64,000 nt of DNA from Apirhabdus apintestini (lineage in GTDB: Bacteria; Pseudomonadota; Gammaproteobacteria; Enterobacterales; Enterobacteriaceae), in NCBI GenBank assembly GCA_033977085.1, contig CP138906.1, forward strand, positions 124,001 through 188,000, read 5' to 3'. The translations under genes and the position numbers were made by a program. Below, piece after piece: positions 43,815 to 54,349 of this stretch. The notes below the pieces were generated by a model that saw only the letters and a list, made by a program, of their open reading frames with translations, made no database searches and had not been told where the DNA came from. The first letter of the stretch is position 1; every line of letters starts with the position of its first letter.

Positions 43815-44191
43815 CCTCTTTTACATTGTCAGATTTGGTTGGTTGAATATCTCTCAGGGCCGAATTCCTTTAGTTGATGATATATTATCTTTTAGCGATA
43901 TCTATCCGCAGCAAGGAGTGTATTCGCTAATCCTTTTTCATTCTCATTGCTGCTTAACATATCAATTATCTTTTCTGCTGTAATATTCTTAAAAAAGTGG
44001 AAGTATGCAAATTGGATAGTCTATGTTCAAACGCCATTCAGGTTGTTCTTCATGATTCCTTCTATATCGATATTGCCATGGGTGTTTAAATCTATGTCAG
44101 TCAAGGCTGGAGTGATATTTTTGCTGCTGTGTTCATCTCAGAGATAATAAAGATTGGAACATTTTATCTAACAAGAAAAGAGAGCCAATAA
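43762..44191 (+). CDS. Unknown multi-pass membrane protein between vgrG and lipase effector
   Basis: ATG 43762 has GAGGGA six bases upstream. With two breaks (near 43932 and 44122) corrected, the protein has about 143 residues and four membrane helices: YFWAMFDLFYIVRFGWL, LLLNISIIFSAVIFLKK, PFRLFFMIPSISILPWVF and a C-terminal GVIFFAAVFISEIIKIG. I do not recognise the family. The position, overlapping the end of the vgrG extension and before the lipase, makes an immunity role possible, but nothing in the sequence proves it. Confidence 0.6.
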
Positions 44192-44225
44192 GTTTGTTAT
44201 TAAACCTGGATAAGGAGGGATGTTT

Positions 44226-46252
44226 ATGGCAGGCAGTTCATTAGTGACATCTGTGACGCATACAGAAGCAAAAGCTACAGCGGGAAAGCAGAAACCGTAT
44301 TGGGTAGAATTCCAACTTGTAGATGAACAGAACGAGCCAGTGGCTAATATGCCATGGACTGTTGAAAGTGCTCATCCTGTTTCCGGGCCGGTGGAGGGAT
44401 TCACTTATTCTGGTCAGAGCGATGCTGACGGGCTAATCAGGGTCGACATGCCGCACGGTCTGGAGCTCGAGGCTGACGTTAGATGGCAATCAGCTGGCTA
44501 CGGAAATGGAAAAACGTGCCTTACGCGTTAGTCGCGATGCGGAAAATGATTCTATTGTGCGTCCTGAAACTGAAGAGAAAGGATATATCTGGCATTATGC
44601 CGTTATCGGTGAACTTTGCCGGACGCTTCCATCTGTTGAGTTAAGAGACGGGGAAGTTTGGCCGCCATTTCATTTCCCTCAGAATAAAATTATGACAGGG
44701 GTGGTAATAAGAACCAATCAACTTGAAAAGCGACACGTTATTGAAATATGCCCCTTCAGAGTCTGGGAGCTTGTTCTGCATCATCAAAAGGAATATTCCA
44801 TTGCAAATGGAATTAACCTTGGGGCAGCAGCAACGCTTGCTTATGCAGATGACAGCTCTCTGGATACGGTGTCAATTACGCGCTTTTTTATTAACCAGTG
44901 TCAGGATCTTTCTCACTTGCCTCAGCTTTATAAAGACGGCTCTGCATGGAATACTCTGGTACAGGATATTCCCTTCAGCGATCGGTATTATCCTCCGGTG
45001 TTTATGGATACCTCACGTGATACTTCGCCTAAGATAGATAAGAAGAATTCACAGGAAATAGCACAAACAGTAGTCGATACTGCTGCAACAGAGGCAGACG
45101 GTGATACGCAGCTTTATTATGTCTATAACGCGGATAAGGTGATCGTTGCCTGGCGTGGAACAGCCAGCTTGTTTGATGTGGGAACTGACCTTGCGTTCAG
45201 GCCGGTTAATTCTGAAATCTGTGATAAAGATAAAACGCAATGTACTGGCTTACTGCCCGCTGGAAAAGTACATACCGGTTTCTGGAGTGGATACAGAAGA
45301 ATTGATAAAAAATTTAGTAAAGAAATATCAAAGTTGGAGCAATTGGCCGGTGAGCGGGATTTGTTTATTTGTGGTCATAGCTTAGGTGGCGCATTGGCAT
45401 TAATTCATTCGGCAAAATTGAAAAATATCAATCCAGTTCTTTACACCTATGGAATGCCGCGAACCTTTACTCGTGATGCCGTAATGCAGTTATCGGAGAT
45501 TACTCATTTCCGTCATATCAATGATAACGACCCGATTCCAGCCGTACCTGCGGAAGCCAACCTGGATAATGAACTATACAACCTATGGGGATGGTTGGGG
45601 GAACACTGGGCTTTTTCTGGTCAGTGGGTGAACTTCTCGCTTACCAGATGGTTGCCTGGGAGATTGCTTCTGGCACCACGGTAATACGGTGGCCTTTCTC
45701 ACCGTCACCCAGAGCAGGGAGTGGAAAGAGTGTAAGAGAGACATGCCAACGCCGGCAGGGTGTATTCCTATCAGAAATTCACTTCCTCTAAAGGCTAAAC
45801 TTTACCTGGTGCCTGCGCTGGCGGAACAGGAGATGCAGCAGGCTGGACAGCAGCAAAAAGAGTTTAAAGCGTCATTAACACAGGCAGACCTGACTGACTT
45901 TTTCCCCAAAGGCAGTAATCCGGACCGAGGTGCTAATGTAAATATTTTTGAACATTTTATGACCTCCTATATGCCCTATATGTATAACAAGGTGTTAGAT
46001 CTGATTGATAATGCCGGGATAGTGGAAAAGCGTACCTTTACTGAGCATCGTTATAACGTTGATTCATTCAGGGAGCAGATGGAAGAAAATAAAAATGGCA
46101 TACCGGAGAAAGAGTTAGCAAGAAATAACATCTTTCTGGGTATAGAAGGGCTGCTTGGCGTATCGCTTTCCCCTACGTTGTCCATGCCGTCTGGCAACGA
46201 TACGCTTTTGCGGTTTGCTCAATACGGAGAAGAGGTAATGGAAAATGTATAA
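44226..46252 (+). CDS. Class-3 lipase T6SS effector (block B)
   Basis: A protein of about 675 residues. ATG 44226 lies seven bases after AAGGAGGG, better than ATG 44220, which touches it. The N-terminal part (YWVEFQLVDEQNEPVANMPW) is a beta-sandwich adaptor domain common in VgrG cargo. The lipase domain has VYNADKVIVAWRGTASLFDV, VHTGFWSGY, the nucleophile elbow CGHSLGGALALIH (Ser at about residue 385), and ITHFRHINDNDPIPAVP with a probable catalytic Asp. The C-terminal region is rich in Q, E and K. Breaks near 44485 and 45600-45690 are bridged. The stop overlaps the start of a lipoprotein. It should be loaded on the upstream VgrG. Confidence 0.85.
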
Positions 46253-47018
46253 TCAATCAAAACTTATTCTACTTTCCCTGGTGTTGTTTTCCTCGGCGGG
46301 TTGCAGCATAAGTCGGGCCGTAAATAAAGCATTATCTCCACCGGCCGATACAAAATGGGTCAATATTGAAGTAAAAAATCCGTCTCAGTATACGAAACCG
46401 TTTCCGCTTGAGGTCAGATACATCTCGTATGAATGCATGAAAAAAAGAATCAGTGGCTTTGATGGCTCCGTTATCACAGAACCCAGCTATAACGTTATTG
46501 GGATCCCCATGCAGCAAGAGAGCGGGGATATCTGGAAAGCAAAGGTTGCTATGACCGGTGGTGGCTCGTGTAAATGGACGTTGAGTGCGGTCAATTTAGG
46601 TATCGAGTATATAGACGCAACACATCTTGGCAAAGATCTTGTACCTGGTACTGCCGTAGGGGTGTCACTCGCTTTTGACAATGATGCTTCTCGTAATGGG
46701 CAATATAAGGCTGTACATGGAGATTTGAAGTTATCGCCGAAATACTATCCTTATATAATAAGGTGGAGGTTAATTCGTAATAGAAATGATTTAACTCTTT
46801 TAGGTGCTCAGGACTTTTTCTTATATCATGTTGTTGATGTGAGTAATATTTCATTTGAACCATTGATCGATGAAGGCAAGATCACTCAGTATATTGAGCC
46901 AGAAAAGAAAATAAAGGGTGTTCACTCTAAAATAATATATCCAGATGGCAGTATTGTTTCCGATGGGACTGTATTTCCTGACTTTGATAAAATCGATAAG
47001 ATGAATGTGGGTAAATGA
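46245..47018 (+). CDS. Lipoprotein copy 1, presumed immunity to the lipase
   Basis: An intact 257-residue frame whose ATG overlaps the lipase stop by 8 bases. The signal peptide ends SLVLFSSAGCSISRAV with lipobox SAGC. Mature part: PADTKWVNIEVKNPSQYTKP, ISGFDGSVITEPSYNVIGIP and GGGSCKWTLSAVNLGIEYI, then a variable C-terminal third. Coupling to a periplasm-acting lipase and lipoprotein targeting suit an immunity protein like Tli of Enterobacter. Family assignment by name is not certain. Confidence 0.75.
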   Translation: MYNQSKLILLSLVLFSSAGCSISRAVNKALSPPADTKWVNIEVKNPSQYTKPFPLEVRYISYECMKKRISGFDGSVITEPSYNVIGIPMQQESGDIWKAKVAMTGGGSCKWTLSAVNLGIEYIDATHLGKDLVPGTAVGVSLAFDNDASRNGQYKAVHGDLKLSPKYYPYIIRWRLIRNRNDLTLLGAQDFFLYHVVDVSNISFEPLIDEGKITQYIEPEKKIKGVHSKIIYPDGSIVSDGTVFPDFDKIDKMNVGK

Positions 47019-47096
47019 TAATAGACGGATGTTGCGTTTAAGGTGTATAGGGTTAAATTAACTATCACGCTTATGCATCGGCTTTACTCTTTTATG

Positions 47097-47135
47097 ATTT
47101 GCTCAATACGAAGAAAAGGTGATGGAAAATGTATA
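47097..47135 (+). pseudogene. Leftover 3' end of the lipase gene
   Basis: TTTGCTCAATACG onward closely repeats the last codons of the lipase gene (46214-46252): RFAQYGEEVMENV there, and FAQYEEKVMENV with a stop here. It precedes lipoprotein copy 2 exactly as the lipase end precedes copy 1, marking a tandem duplication junction. Confidence 0.78.
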
Positions 47136-47895
47136 GCCGATCAAAACTTATTCTACTTTCCCTGGTATTGTTTTCCTCGGCGGGTTGCAGCATAAGTCGG
47201 GCCGTAAATAAAACGTTATCTCCACCGGCAGATACAAAATGGGTCAATATTGAAGTAAAAATCCGTCTCAGTATACGAAACCGTTTCCGCTTGAGGTCAG
47301 ATACATCTCGTATGAATGCATGAAAAAGAGAATCAGTGGATTTGATGGCTCAGTTATCACGGAGCCAAGCTATAACGTTATTGGGATCCCCATGCAGCAA
47401 GAGAGCGGGGATATCTGGAAAGCAAAGGTTGCTATGACCGGTGGTGGCTCGTGTAAATGGACCCTGAGTGCGGTCAATTTAGGTATCGAGTATATAGACG
47501 CAACACACCTTGGCAAAGATCTTGTACCCGGTACAGCGGTAGGTGTGACGCTTGCTTTTGATAATGATGCTTCGCGTAATGGCCAATTCACCTTCTCTAC
47601 AGGTGACTTAAATATTTCACCTAAATATTATCCATATATTCGAGAAAGGAAAATAGCAGAGAAAACAAAATCACTTTCTTTGTTAGGGAAAAACAATTTC
47701 CTTTCTTATAGAGTGTCTGAATTTAGTAATATTTATTTTTACCCTGAAATTGATGAGGTGAAGGTTGTTAAGTATATAGAGCCAGAAAAAATCGATGGTG
47801 TGTACTCCAAGATAATTTATCCGGACGGAAGTGTTGCTCCTGAAAGAACTCTCTTCCCTGATTTTGATAAAGTTGACAAGATGAAAATCAATTGA
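47129..47895 (+). CDS. Lipoprotein copy 2, presumed immunity paralogue
   Basis: This copy is nearly identical to copy 1 through the signal, VITEPSYNVIGIPMQQES and up to NDASRNGQ (about 180 residues). It then diverges sharply (copy 1 YKAVHGDLKLSPKYYPYI, copy 2 FTFSTGDLNISPKYYPYI and so on) before ending with related residues. An A-run near 47260 is one base shorter than in copy 1 and breaks the frame, so copy 1 itself supplies the correction. Conserved 5' part and variable 3' part suggest specificity change or gene conversion. Confidence 0.75.
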
Positions 47896-47918
47896 TTGTT
47901 TTTTATCGAGAGTGAAAT

Positions 47919-48184
47919 ATGGCAAAAGGTCTGGTTTTACTTGGTGACAAAACGTCTCATGGTGGGAAAGTAATTTCCGCCTCTTCCGCTATTACAGTCG
48001 ACGGAAAAAAGCAGCATTAGTCGGCGACATGGTGAGTTGCCCGATTGAAGGTCATGGCACAAATCCAATTGTAGAAGGTTCACCGAATCGCACTTTCAAT
48101 GGTCGTGCTGTTATTGTCGATGGTTGTAAGTGCCAGTGTGGCTGTACGGTCATTTCAAGTGTGCAGAACAGCACGGTAGGATAA
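47919..48184 (+). CDS. PAAR-domain spike tip protein (block B)
   Basis: The start ATG 47919 gives MAKGLVLLGDKTSHGGKVIS. An A-run near 48008 is one base short; corrected it reads VDGKKAALVGDMVSCPIEGH, then GTNPIVEGS, AVIVDGCKCQCGCTVISS. This is a PAAR protein of about 88 residues with the metal-binding H/C pattern. It lies between the immunity lipoproteins and the membrane protein that precedes tssM, the same order as in block A. Confidence 0.87.
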
Positions 48185-48187
48185 TCA

Positions 48188-49346
48188 ATGGGCTGGGAAA
48201 GGACGAAAGCAGCGACAACGGAATTGCCACCTGAGCCGTCGTTTTTGGGGTGGCTGATGGCAGGTGGTGTTGCTGCTGTTGTGGGTATTTTGCTGTTTAT
48301 GTTGCATGCGTCAGGCATGGTTAAGACACTGGCTACATTCAATATCTGGTGGCTGGCAATCAGCCCCATGATTGGCTGGTTATTCCTGTTTTGTCTGCGT
48401 GGCTGGCTATGGGGAAAAACGGTTGATGAACACCGTTTTTGCTAAAGGAAGCTGAATACGGGCAGCAGCAGTGGGAATCCTGGGCAGGGCGTTATCTGGC
48501 GGTGCTTGGCAGCAGCATTCTGTTGCCGTCAGGTGTGACGTCTGATGCTATCGCGAAATCAGAGGCATCAGGCGCGCCGCAACTTCTTTCACTGACCAGT
48601 CATTTTGGTGCTCAATCCGTAACTTTCGGCTCTCTGTTAGAATTGGGGCTGGCTGGTGTGCAGAACGCAATCGCGACACTACCCGTTACCGTGCCGCTTA
48701 ATGTTACTGTTGTAAGCGACAGCAATTCTGCGGAATCTCACTCTCAATTTCATAAAATCTGGGGAAATCTATATCCCGATCGCACTATCTCTGGTTCCGT
48801 TTCTTTTTGTGAAACCCTGTCTTTTGCCTGGGTTGAAGAGCGTCTTAAAAACCCGGTTCTGGATATCGATTTGATCCTGGTAATACAGCAGCATGGGGCC
48901 GGGCGATATTCCGATGCGCTGGCGAGTATGCTGCTTACCAGCGATGATGTGGCTGAAAAATATCAGCTTCCCCATTCTGCCCGTATTCTGCGGCCGATGC
49001 CGCTGGATATGGTTCATTTCAACGCTGATATGGGATTGTTTCTGGAAACACAAACGATCGCCTGTCAGACATCAAACGTGTTTTGTGACTATGGGCACTG
49101 GAATGACTGGTTTGCTGATCTAATGACTGCGTCTCAATCGCATCAGACGACGTGGGTGCCCCAGGAGATTGATGTACTGGAAAAATATAACGGTATTCCG
49201 GGGGTGGTAGTGCATGGCTTTTAGCCGCATTGCTCTCCGATATCACATTGGTTGGTCAGGTACCTGTTTTAGGCCTGTTTACTTCCGGAACTGACCGTTT
49301 TGTCAGTACCGTTACTTCAGGGAGCAATAATAATGACGCCGGTTAG
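48188..49346 (+). CDS. Unknown two-helix membrane protein upstream of tssM (block B)
   Basis: This is the counterpart of the gene at 23046. Two N-terminal helices are FLGWLMAGGVAAVVGILLFM and WLAISPMIGWLFLFCL. One T is missing near 48437 (restores HRFLLKEAEYGQQQWESW), and one G near 49200 (restores PGGGSAWLLAALLSDITLVG). It ends with SGSNNNDAG at 49346, overlapping the tssM start by 14 bases. The large domain (about 290 residues) includes VTVPLNVTVVSDSNSAESHS and LILVIQQHGAGRYSDALAS; no catalytic motif is evident. Sequence similarity to the block A gene is weak by eye, but position and layout are the same. Confidence 0.68.
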
Positions 49347-52300
49347 TTCATGGAGCAGAGGAGGGCTTGCCGGCATCGTAGCCCTGATCTCACTCGCTAT
49401 ACTGGGCTTGATCCTGCATTTTGGTCCTCAATATGGACTTGATACACGCCTGAAACAGGCGATGGCATTTGTGGTTATTTGGCTTATGCTGCTGATTATT
49501 CGCTACACGCCGTTTATGTTCAGGTTTATGCGGGAAAAGTACCATCGCTGGCAGGAGCAGAAAAACAGTGCGTTACCTTCTGATGAATCAAGGGTTGCCC
49601 GGACTCCGCCACGCAACGTCACTGTTGATACCATCCGTGACGCCATGCGTAACCTCTACGGTCGGTGCTGGGGACGTAAAACACGCATTCTGCTGGTCAC
49701 TGGGACCATATCTGAGGTGGAGCAGTTGACTCCGGGTCTTACGGGCCAGCTCTGGCAGGAAGACCGCGGCACACTGTTGCTGTGGGGCGGTGACCTCAAT
49801 ACCCCAGCCGACAGTGCCTGGCTGACCGCGCTGCGCAAACTGCGCCGCCGCCCGGTGGATGGCCTGGTGTGGGTCACCTCGGCTTTTGACCAGTTCTCAG
49901 CGCCTGGGCTGGAGCAGCCGCTACCGGTACCTTCAGAAAGCACCATGGATTCCCTGTCTCATGCTATCAGCGCGCGTATGGATACGCTTGGCTGGAAACT
50001 CCCCTCTACGTATGGTCCCTGCACCCGCGCGCCGGTCAGCCGGAAGGCCGCACCGTGCAGGCGACAGGCTGTCTGCTGCCTGCCGGTTGTCGTACCGAAG
50101 GACTGGCAGAACAACTTTCTGCCCTGACGTCAGATTTGACCTCGCAGGGTCTGCAACAGACTTGTGATGATGTTAAACACAACTTCCTGCTGACGCTTGC
50201 CGACCAGTTCATTCGTGAACCGGAGAGCGTGACTGCGCCATTGTCGGTGATGCTAAACCCGTATCGCCCACTGCCGCTGGCCGGATTGGTGTTCAGCCAG
50301 CCTTCTGCCGGTGCTGTACGTGGCGTGCAGCATCACTGGGGTATGGATAAACGCTGGGATGTGCTGCCTGAATCTGTCCGGATGCTGCCTGTCGGACTGC
50401 GTCCGCGCAAACCGGGCATTCCATGGCGTAAAGTGTTTGCATCGGTTGTCGCCCTGGCGATGATGGGCTGGGCTGTGTGGATGGGCATCGCGTATGTCAC
50501 CAACCGCAGCCAGATTGACGGTGCTAATGTACAGGCCGCACTTGCCGCCCGACAGAATCAGCCGCTGGAGCAGCGCCTGCATGCCCTGTCTGAACTGCAG
50601 AAAACCCTGGCTCGTTTGCAATACCGTTCAGAGCATGGCGTGCCGTGGTACGAGAAGGCCGGGCTGAGCCAGAACAACGCCCTGCTGGCGGCACTCTGGC
50701 CGCGTTATCAGGATAGCGCACTGCCGCTGTTGCGGGATGCATCTGCAAACCATCTGCAAAAACAGATTAATGCCTTTAATGCACTGCCGCCGGACAGCCC
50801 GCTGCGTGAGCAGATGGCAAAAAGTACCTATGACCAGCTCAAGCTCTACCTCATGCTGGCACGTCCGGAGCAGATGGACGCGGCATGGTTCAGCTCAGCT
50901 TTGCTGAACGACTGGCCGAAGCGTAACGGTGTGAAAGACGGTGTCTGGCAGGGGATGGCTCCGTCTCTGTTGTCGTTCTGGGGCGCTCAGCTGATTGCGC
51001 ACCCGGAGTGGAAACTCCGTGCCGATGAGGGCATGGTCAGCCAGGCGCGTTCGCTGCTGGTTCGCCTGATGGGCGTGCGTAACAGTGAATCTACCCTGTA
51101 CCAGAAGATGCTCTCTCAGGTTGCGCACCTGTATGTCGATATGCGCCTCGAAGACATGACCGGCGATACCGATGCTTCCCGCCTGTTCAGTACCACTGAA
51201 ATTGTGCCGGGCATGTTTACCCGCCAGGCCTGGGAGCAGGCCGTACAGCCCGCTATCGAGAAGGTAGTGAAGGCGCGTCGTGACGAACTTGACTGGGTGC
51301 TCACGGACAGCAAGCGTCAGGTGAATAAACAGGACGAGACTTCGCCGGAAGTGCTGAAAAAACGTCTGACAGAGCGTTACTTCGCTGATTTCGGTGGTGC
51401 CTGGCTGGAATTCCTCAACAGCCTGCGCTGGAACCAGGCCGCGACGCTGTCGGATGCTATTGATCAGCTGACCCTGATGGCCGACGTGCGCCAGTCACCG
51501 CTGGTGGCGCTGATGAACACCCTCAATGTGCAGGGGCGCACCGGACAGACCGGCGAGGCGATTTCTGACTCCCTGGTGAAATCCGCGAAGAACCTGCTGG
51601 GCGGTGACAACAAAGATGTCATTGACCAGAGTGCTGGTGTCCATGGCCCGATGGATGCGACCTTTGGCCCGGTGCTGGCGCTGATGGATAAAAGTAACAC
51701 CGGGGCGCAGGCGTTGAGCCTGCAGTCATATCTGACCCGCGTGACGCAGGTCCGTTTGCGCCTTCAGCAGGTGACCAACGCCGCCGACCCGCAGGCAATG
51801 ACTCAGACCATTGCCCGGACGGTATTCCAGGGAAAAGCCGTGGACCTGACCGAAACCCGCGATTACGGCAGCCTGGTTGCGGCCGGGCTCGGTCAGGAGT
51901 GGAGCGGTTTTGGCCGCACGGTGTTTGTGAACCCGATGGAGCAGGCCTGGCAGCAGGTGCTGACCCCGGCGGCCGGCAGCCTCAATGCCCAGTGGCAGCA
52001 GGCTGTCGTCAGTGAGTGGAATTCAGCGTTTGGTGGTCGCTATCCGTTTAATAATGTCAGCAGTGATGTCTCCCTGCCGCTGCTGGCTAAATACCTCAAT
52101 GCCGATTCCGGGCGTATTGCCCAGTTCCTGCAGACCCGCCTCAAAGGCGTGCTGCACAAAGAGGGCAATCACTGGGTGCCGGACAGCATCAATTCGCAGG
52201 GGCTGACGTTTAACCCGGCATTCCTCAATGCCATCAACACCCTGAGCCATATCTCGGATGTGGCCTTCACGGAAGGCAACGCCGGGATGAACTTTGGCTG

Positions 52301-52734
52301 CGGCCGGGCACTGCCGATGGTGTGATGCAGACCGACATGATTATCGACAGCCAGAAGCTGACCTATATGAACCAGCTGCCGGCGTGGAAGCGCTTCACCT
52401 GGCCTGCAGATACCGAAGCACCCGGTGCGAACCTGAAGCTGGATTAGCACGCAGGCGGGCACCCGTCAGTACGCAGATATTCCGGGGAGCTGGGGCCTGA
52501 TTCGCCTGCTCGATAAAGCCAGCGTGAAAGCATATCCGGGCGTGGGAAGCAGTTACAGCCTGGAGCTGGAAGGCCCAGGATGGTCGCATGCTTAATTACA
52601 CCCTGCGAACCGAAGCGGGAGAGGGACCTCTGGTATTGCTGAAACTGCGTAATTTCCGCCTGCCTGAGACTATCTTCAGCACCACCGGTGTCGCAGTGGT
52701 CAGTGCAGCCAGTGATGCAGAGGAGGTTTACTGA
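49333..52734 (+). CDS. tssM: T6SS membrane complex protein TssM (block B)
   Basis: This is the second IcmF-family scaffold. ATG 49333 gives MTPVSSWSRGGLAGIVALIS with helices IVALISLAILGLILHF and VVIWLMLLIIRYTPF, and a third helix near 50455 (VFASVVALAMMGWAVWMGI). The Walker A position reads ILLVTGTISEVEQL, again without a P-loop. Periplasmic blocks: MRLEDMTGDTDASRLFSTTE, ISDSLVKSAKNLLGGD, SLQSYLTRVTQVRLRLQQV. Breaks near 50005, 52300, 52445 and 52580 are bridged. About 1130 residues. The stop overlaps the tssA start (TGATG). Confidence 0.9.
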
Positions 52735-54329
52735 TGAGCACCCTTAATACCTTGCTGAACGCCTGCCAGGCTGAGCAGGAGCCACTGCTTGCGGCAACCC
52801 GTGAGCGCGTGGCGCAGTGGGATAACTGGCTGCAGCCGCTGTCCGGTTCATCGCCCGCTGGTGAAGACCCGGGCTATGATGATGACTTCCAGCAAATGCG
52901 TGAAGAGGTTAATAAACTATCCGGGGCTGACACGGAGCTTATCTGCCAGCTTGCGGAGAAGTTACTCACCACCATCGCCAAAGACATTCGTGTCGCGACG
53001 TACTACTGCTGGGCAAAACTGCATCGGGAGGGTGAACAGGGGCTGGCAGAAGGACTCGAGCTACTGGCCGGTCTGCTGGCGCGCTTTGGAGCACAACTGC
53101 ACCCGCAGCGTGACCGCAGCCGTAAGGCGGCGCTGGAATGGCTGGCGGGTTCGCGCGTGACCGATTCGCTCTCCCTGTACCCGGAAGTGGTCAGGAGCGA
53201 TGCGATGCGTACCACCGGCGCGCTGTTGCTGATTGCGAAGCTTACCGAAAATGAGCCGGATGAAATACGCCCTGAACTGAACGCGCTGTACGGTGCCCTG
53301 GAAAGCCGTCTGCAGAAAGCGGGTGGTGTGGATGCGGTTGTGCCGCAGAACGCCAGTACCAGTGAAACCCCTTCGACGGCCAGTCACAACGGGGCCCCGG
53401 TTATCGGACGTATCACCTCCGGTCAGGATTTGCTGGCACAGGCCCGCACGCTCACCGAATATCTGCGTGAGCAGCCCGACGGCTGGCTGTCAGCGCACCA
53501 TCTGATGAAAAGCCTGCGTCATGACACCCTGCGGGCCATTCCGGCCCCGGACGCACAGGGGCGTACCCGTATCGAACCGCCAAGAGCGGATCAGCGTGCG
53601 TTACTCAAACGCCTCTACCTGCAGCAAAACTGGGCTGAAATGCTGGAAACGGCCGACAGCACCTTTTCACGTGGTGCCAATCACCTGTGGCTGGATTTGC
53701 AGTGGTATATCCACCAGGCGCTGACGAAGTCGGGGCAGGAGACGCTGGCCGACATTATTGTCGCTGACCTGAAAGGGCTGCTGACCCGTCTGGCCGGGCT
53801 TGAAACGCTGGCGTTCAGTGACGGTACCCCCTTTGCGGATGAAGTGACGCTGAACTGGATCCAGCAGAGCGTGCTTGATACCACTGGTGGGTGGGACAAC
53901 GATACGCCATCAACCCCGGCCACCGCCGGTAACGACGACATTCTGGCGCTGGAGTCGGAAGCCGTGGCGCTGGCCGACAGTGAAGGCCCGGATGCCGCGC
54001 TGGGCTGGTTGCAGACCCGGCCGGGCATGATCACCGATCGTCAGAGGTGGCTGTTGCGTCTGCTGATGGGACGCATTGCTGAGCAGTACGGTAAAAATGA
54101 CCTGGCGGTGCACCTGTTTGCTGAGCTGGGTGAGCGTGCCCGTGTAGTGACCCTCAGTGACTGGGAGCCTGAACTGTTGTTCGAGGTACAGGCCCGCCAT
54201 CTGAAACTCCTGCGCCTGAAAGCCGGTCGCAGTGAGGCTGATAAGGCCCGCCTGACACCGGTAATGGACCAGTTACTTGCCGGACTGATCGCCGTCGATC
54301 CAGCCCGTGCCGCCGTGCTTTGCGGTTAA
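52734..54329 (+). CDS. tssA: T6SS assembly cap/baseplate protein TssA
   Basis: An intact frame of 531 residues. TssA primes assembly and coordinates tube and sheath growth. The N-terminal ImpA_N domain has WDNWLQPLSGSSPAGEDPGY and DFQQMREEVNKLSGADTELI, followed by a helical middle part (LAEGLELLAGLLARFGAQLH) and a C-terminal domain with LLRLLMGRIAEQYGKND and HLFAELGERA. It is the only complete tssA in the window; block A keeps only a fragment at 27640-27856. It overlaps tssM and precedes tssF by 20 bases. Confidence 0.93.
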   Translation: MSTLNTLLNACQAEQEPLLAATRERVAQWDNWLQPLSGSSPAGEDPGYDDDFQQMREEVNKLSGADTELICQLAEKLLTTIAKDIRVATYYCWAKLHREGEQGLAEGLELLAGLLARFGAQLHPQRDRSRKAALEWLAGSRVTDSLSLYPEVVRSDAMRTTGALLLIAKLTENEPDEIRPELNALYGALESRLQKAGGVDAVVPQNASTSETPSTASHNGAPVIGRITSGQDLLAQARTLTEYLREQPDGWLSAHHLMKSLRHDTLRAIPAPDAQGRTRIEPPRADQRALLKRLYLQQNWAEMLETADSTFSRGANHLWLDLQWYIHQALTKSGQETLADIIVADLKGLLTRLAGLETLAFSDGTPFADEVTLNWIQQSVLDTTGGWDNDTPSTPATAGNDDILALESEAVALADSEGPDAALGWLQTRPGMITDRQRWLLRLLMGRIAEQYGKNDLAVHLFAELGERARVVTLSDWEPELLFEVQARHLKLLRLKAGRSEADKARLTPVMDQLLAGLIAVDPARAAVLCG

Positions 54330-54349
54330 ATCCACAGGAACAGAAATAA

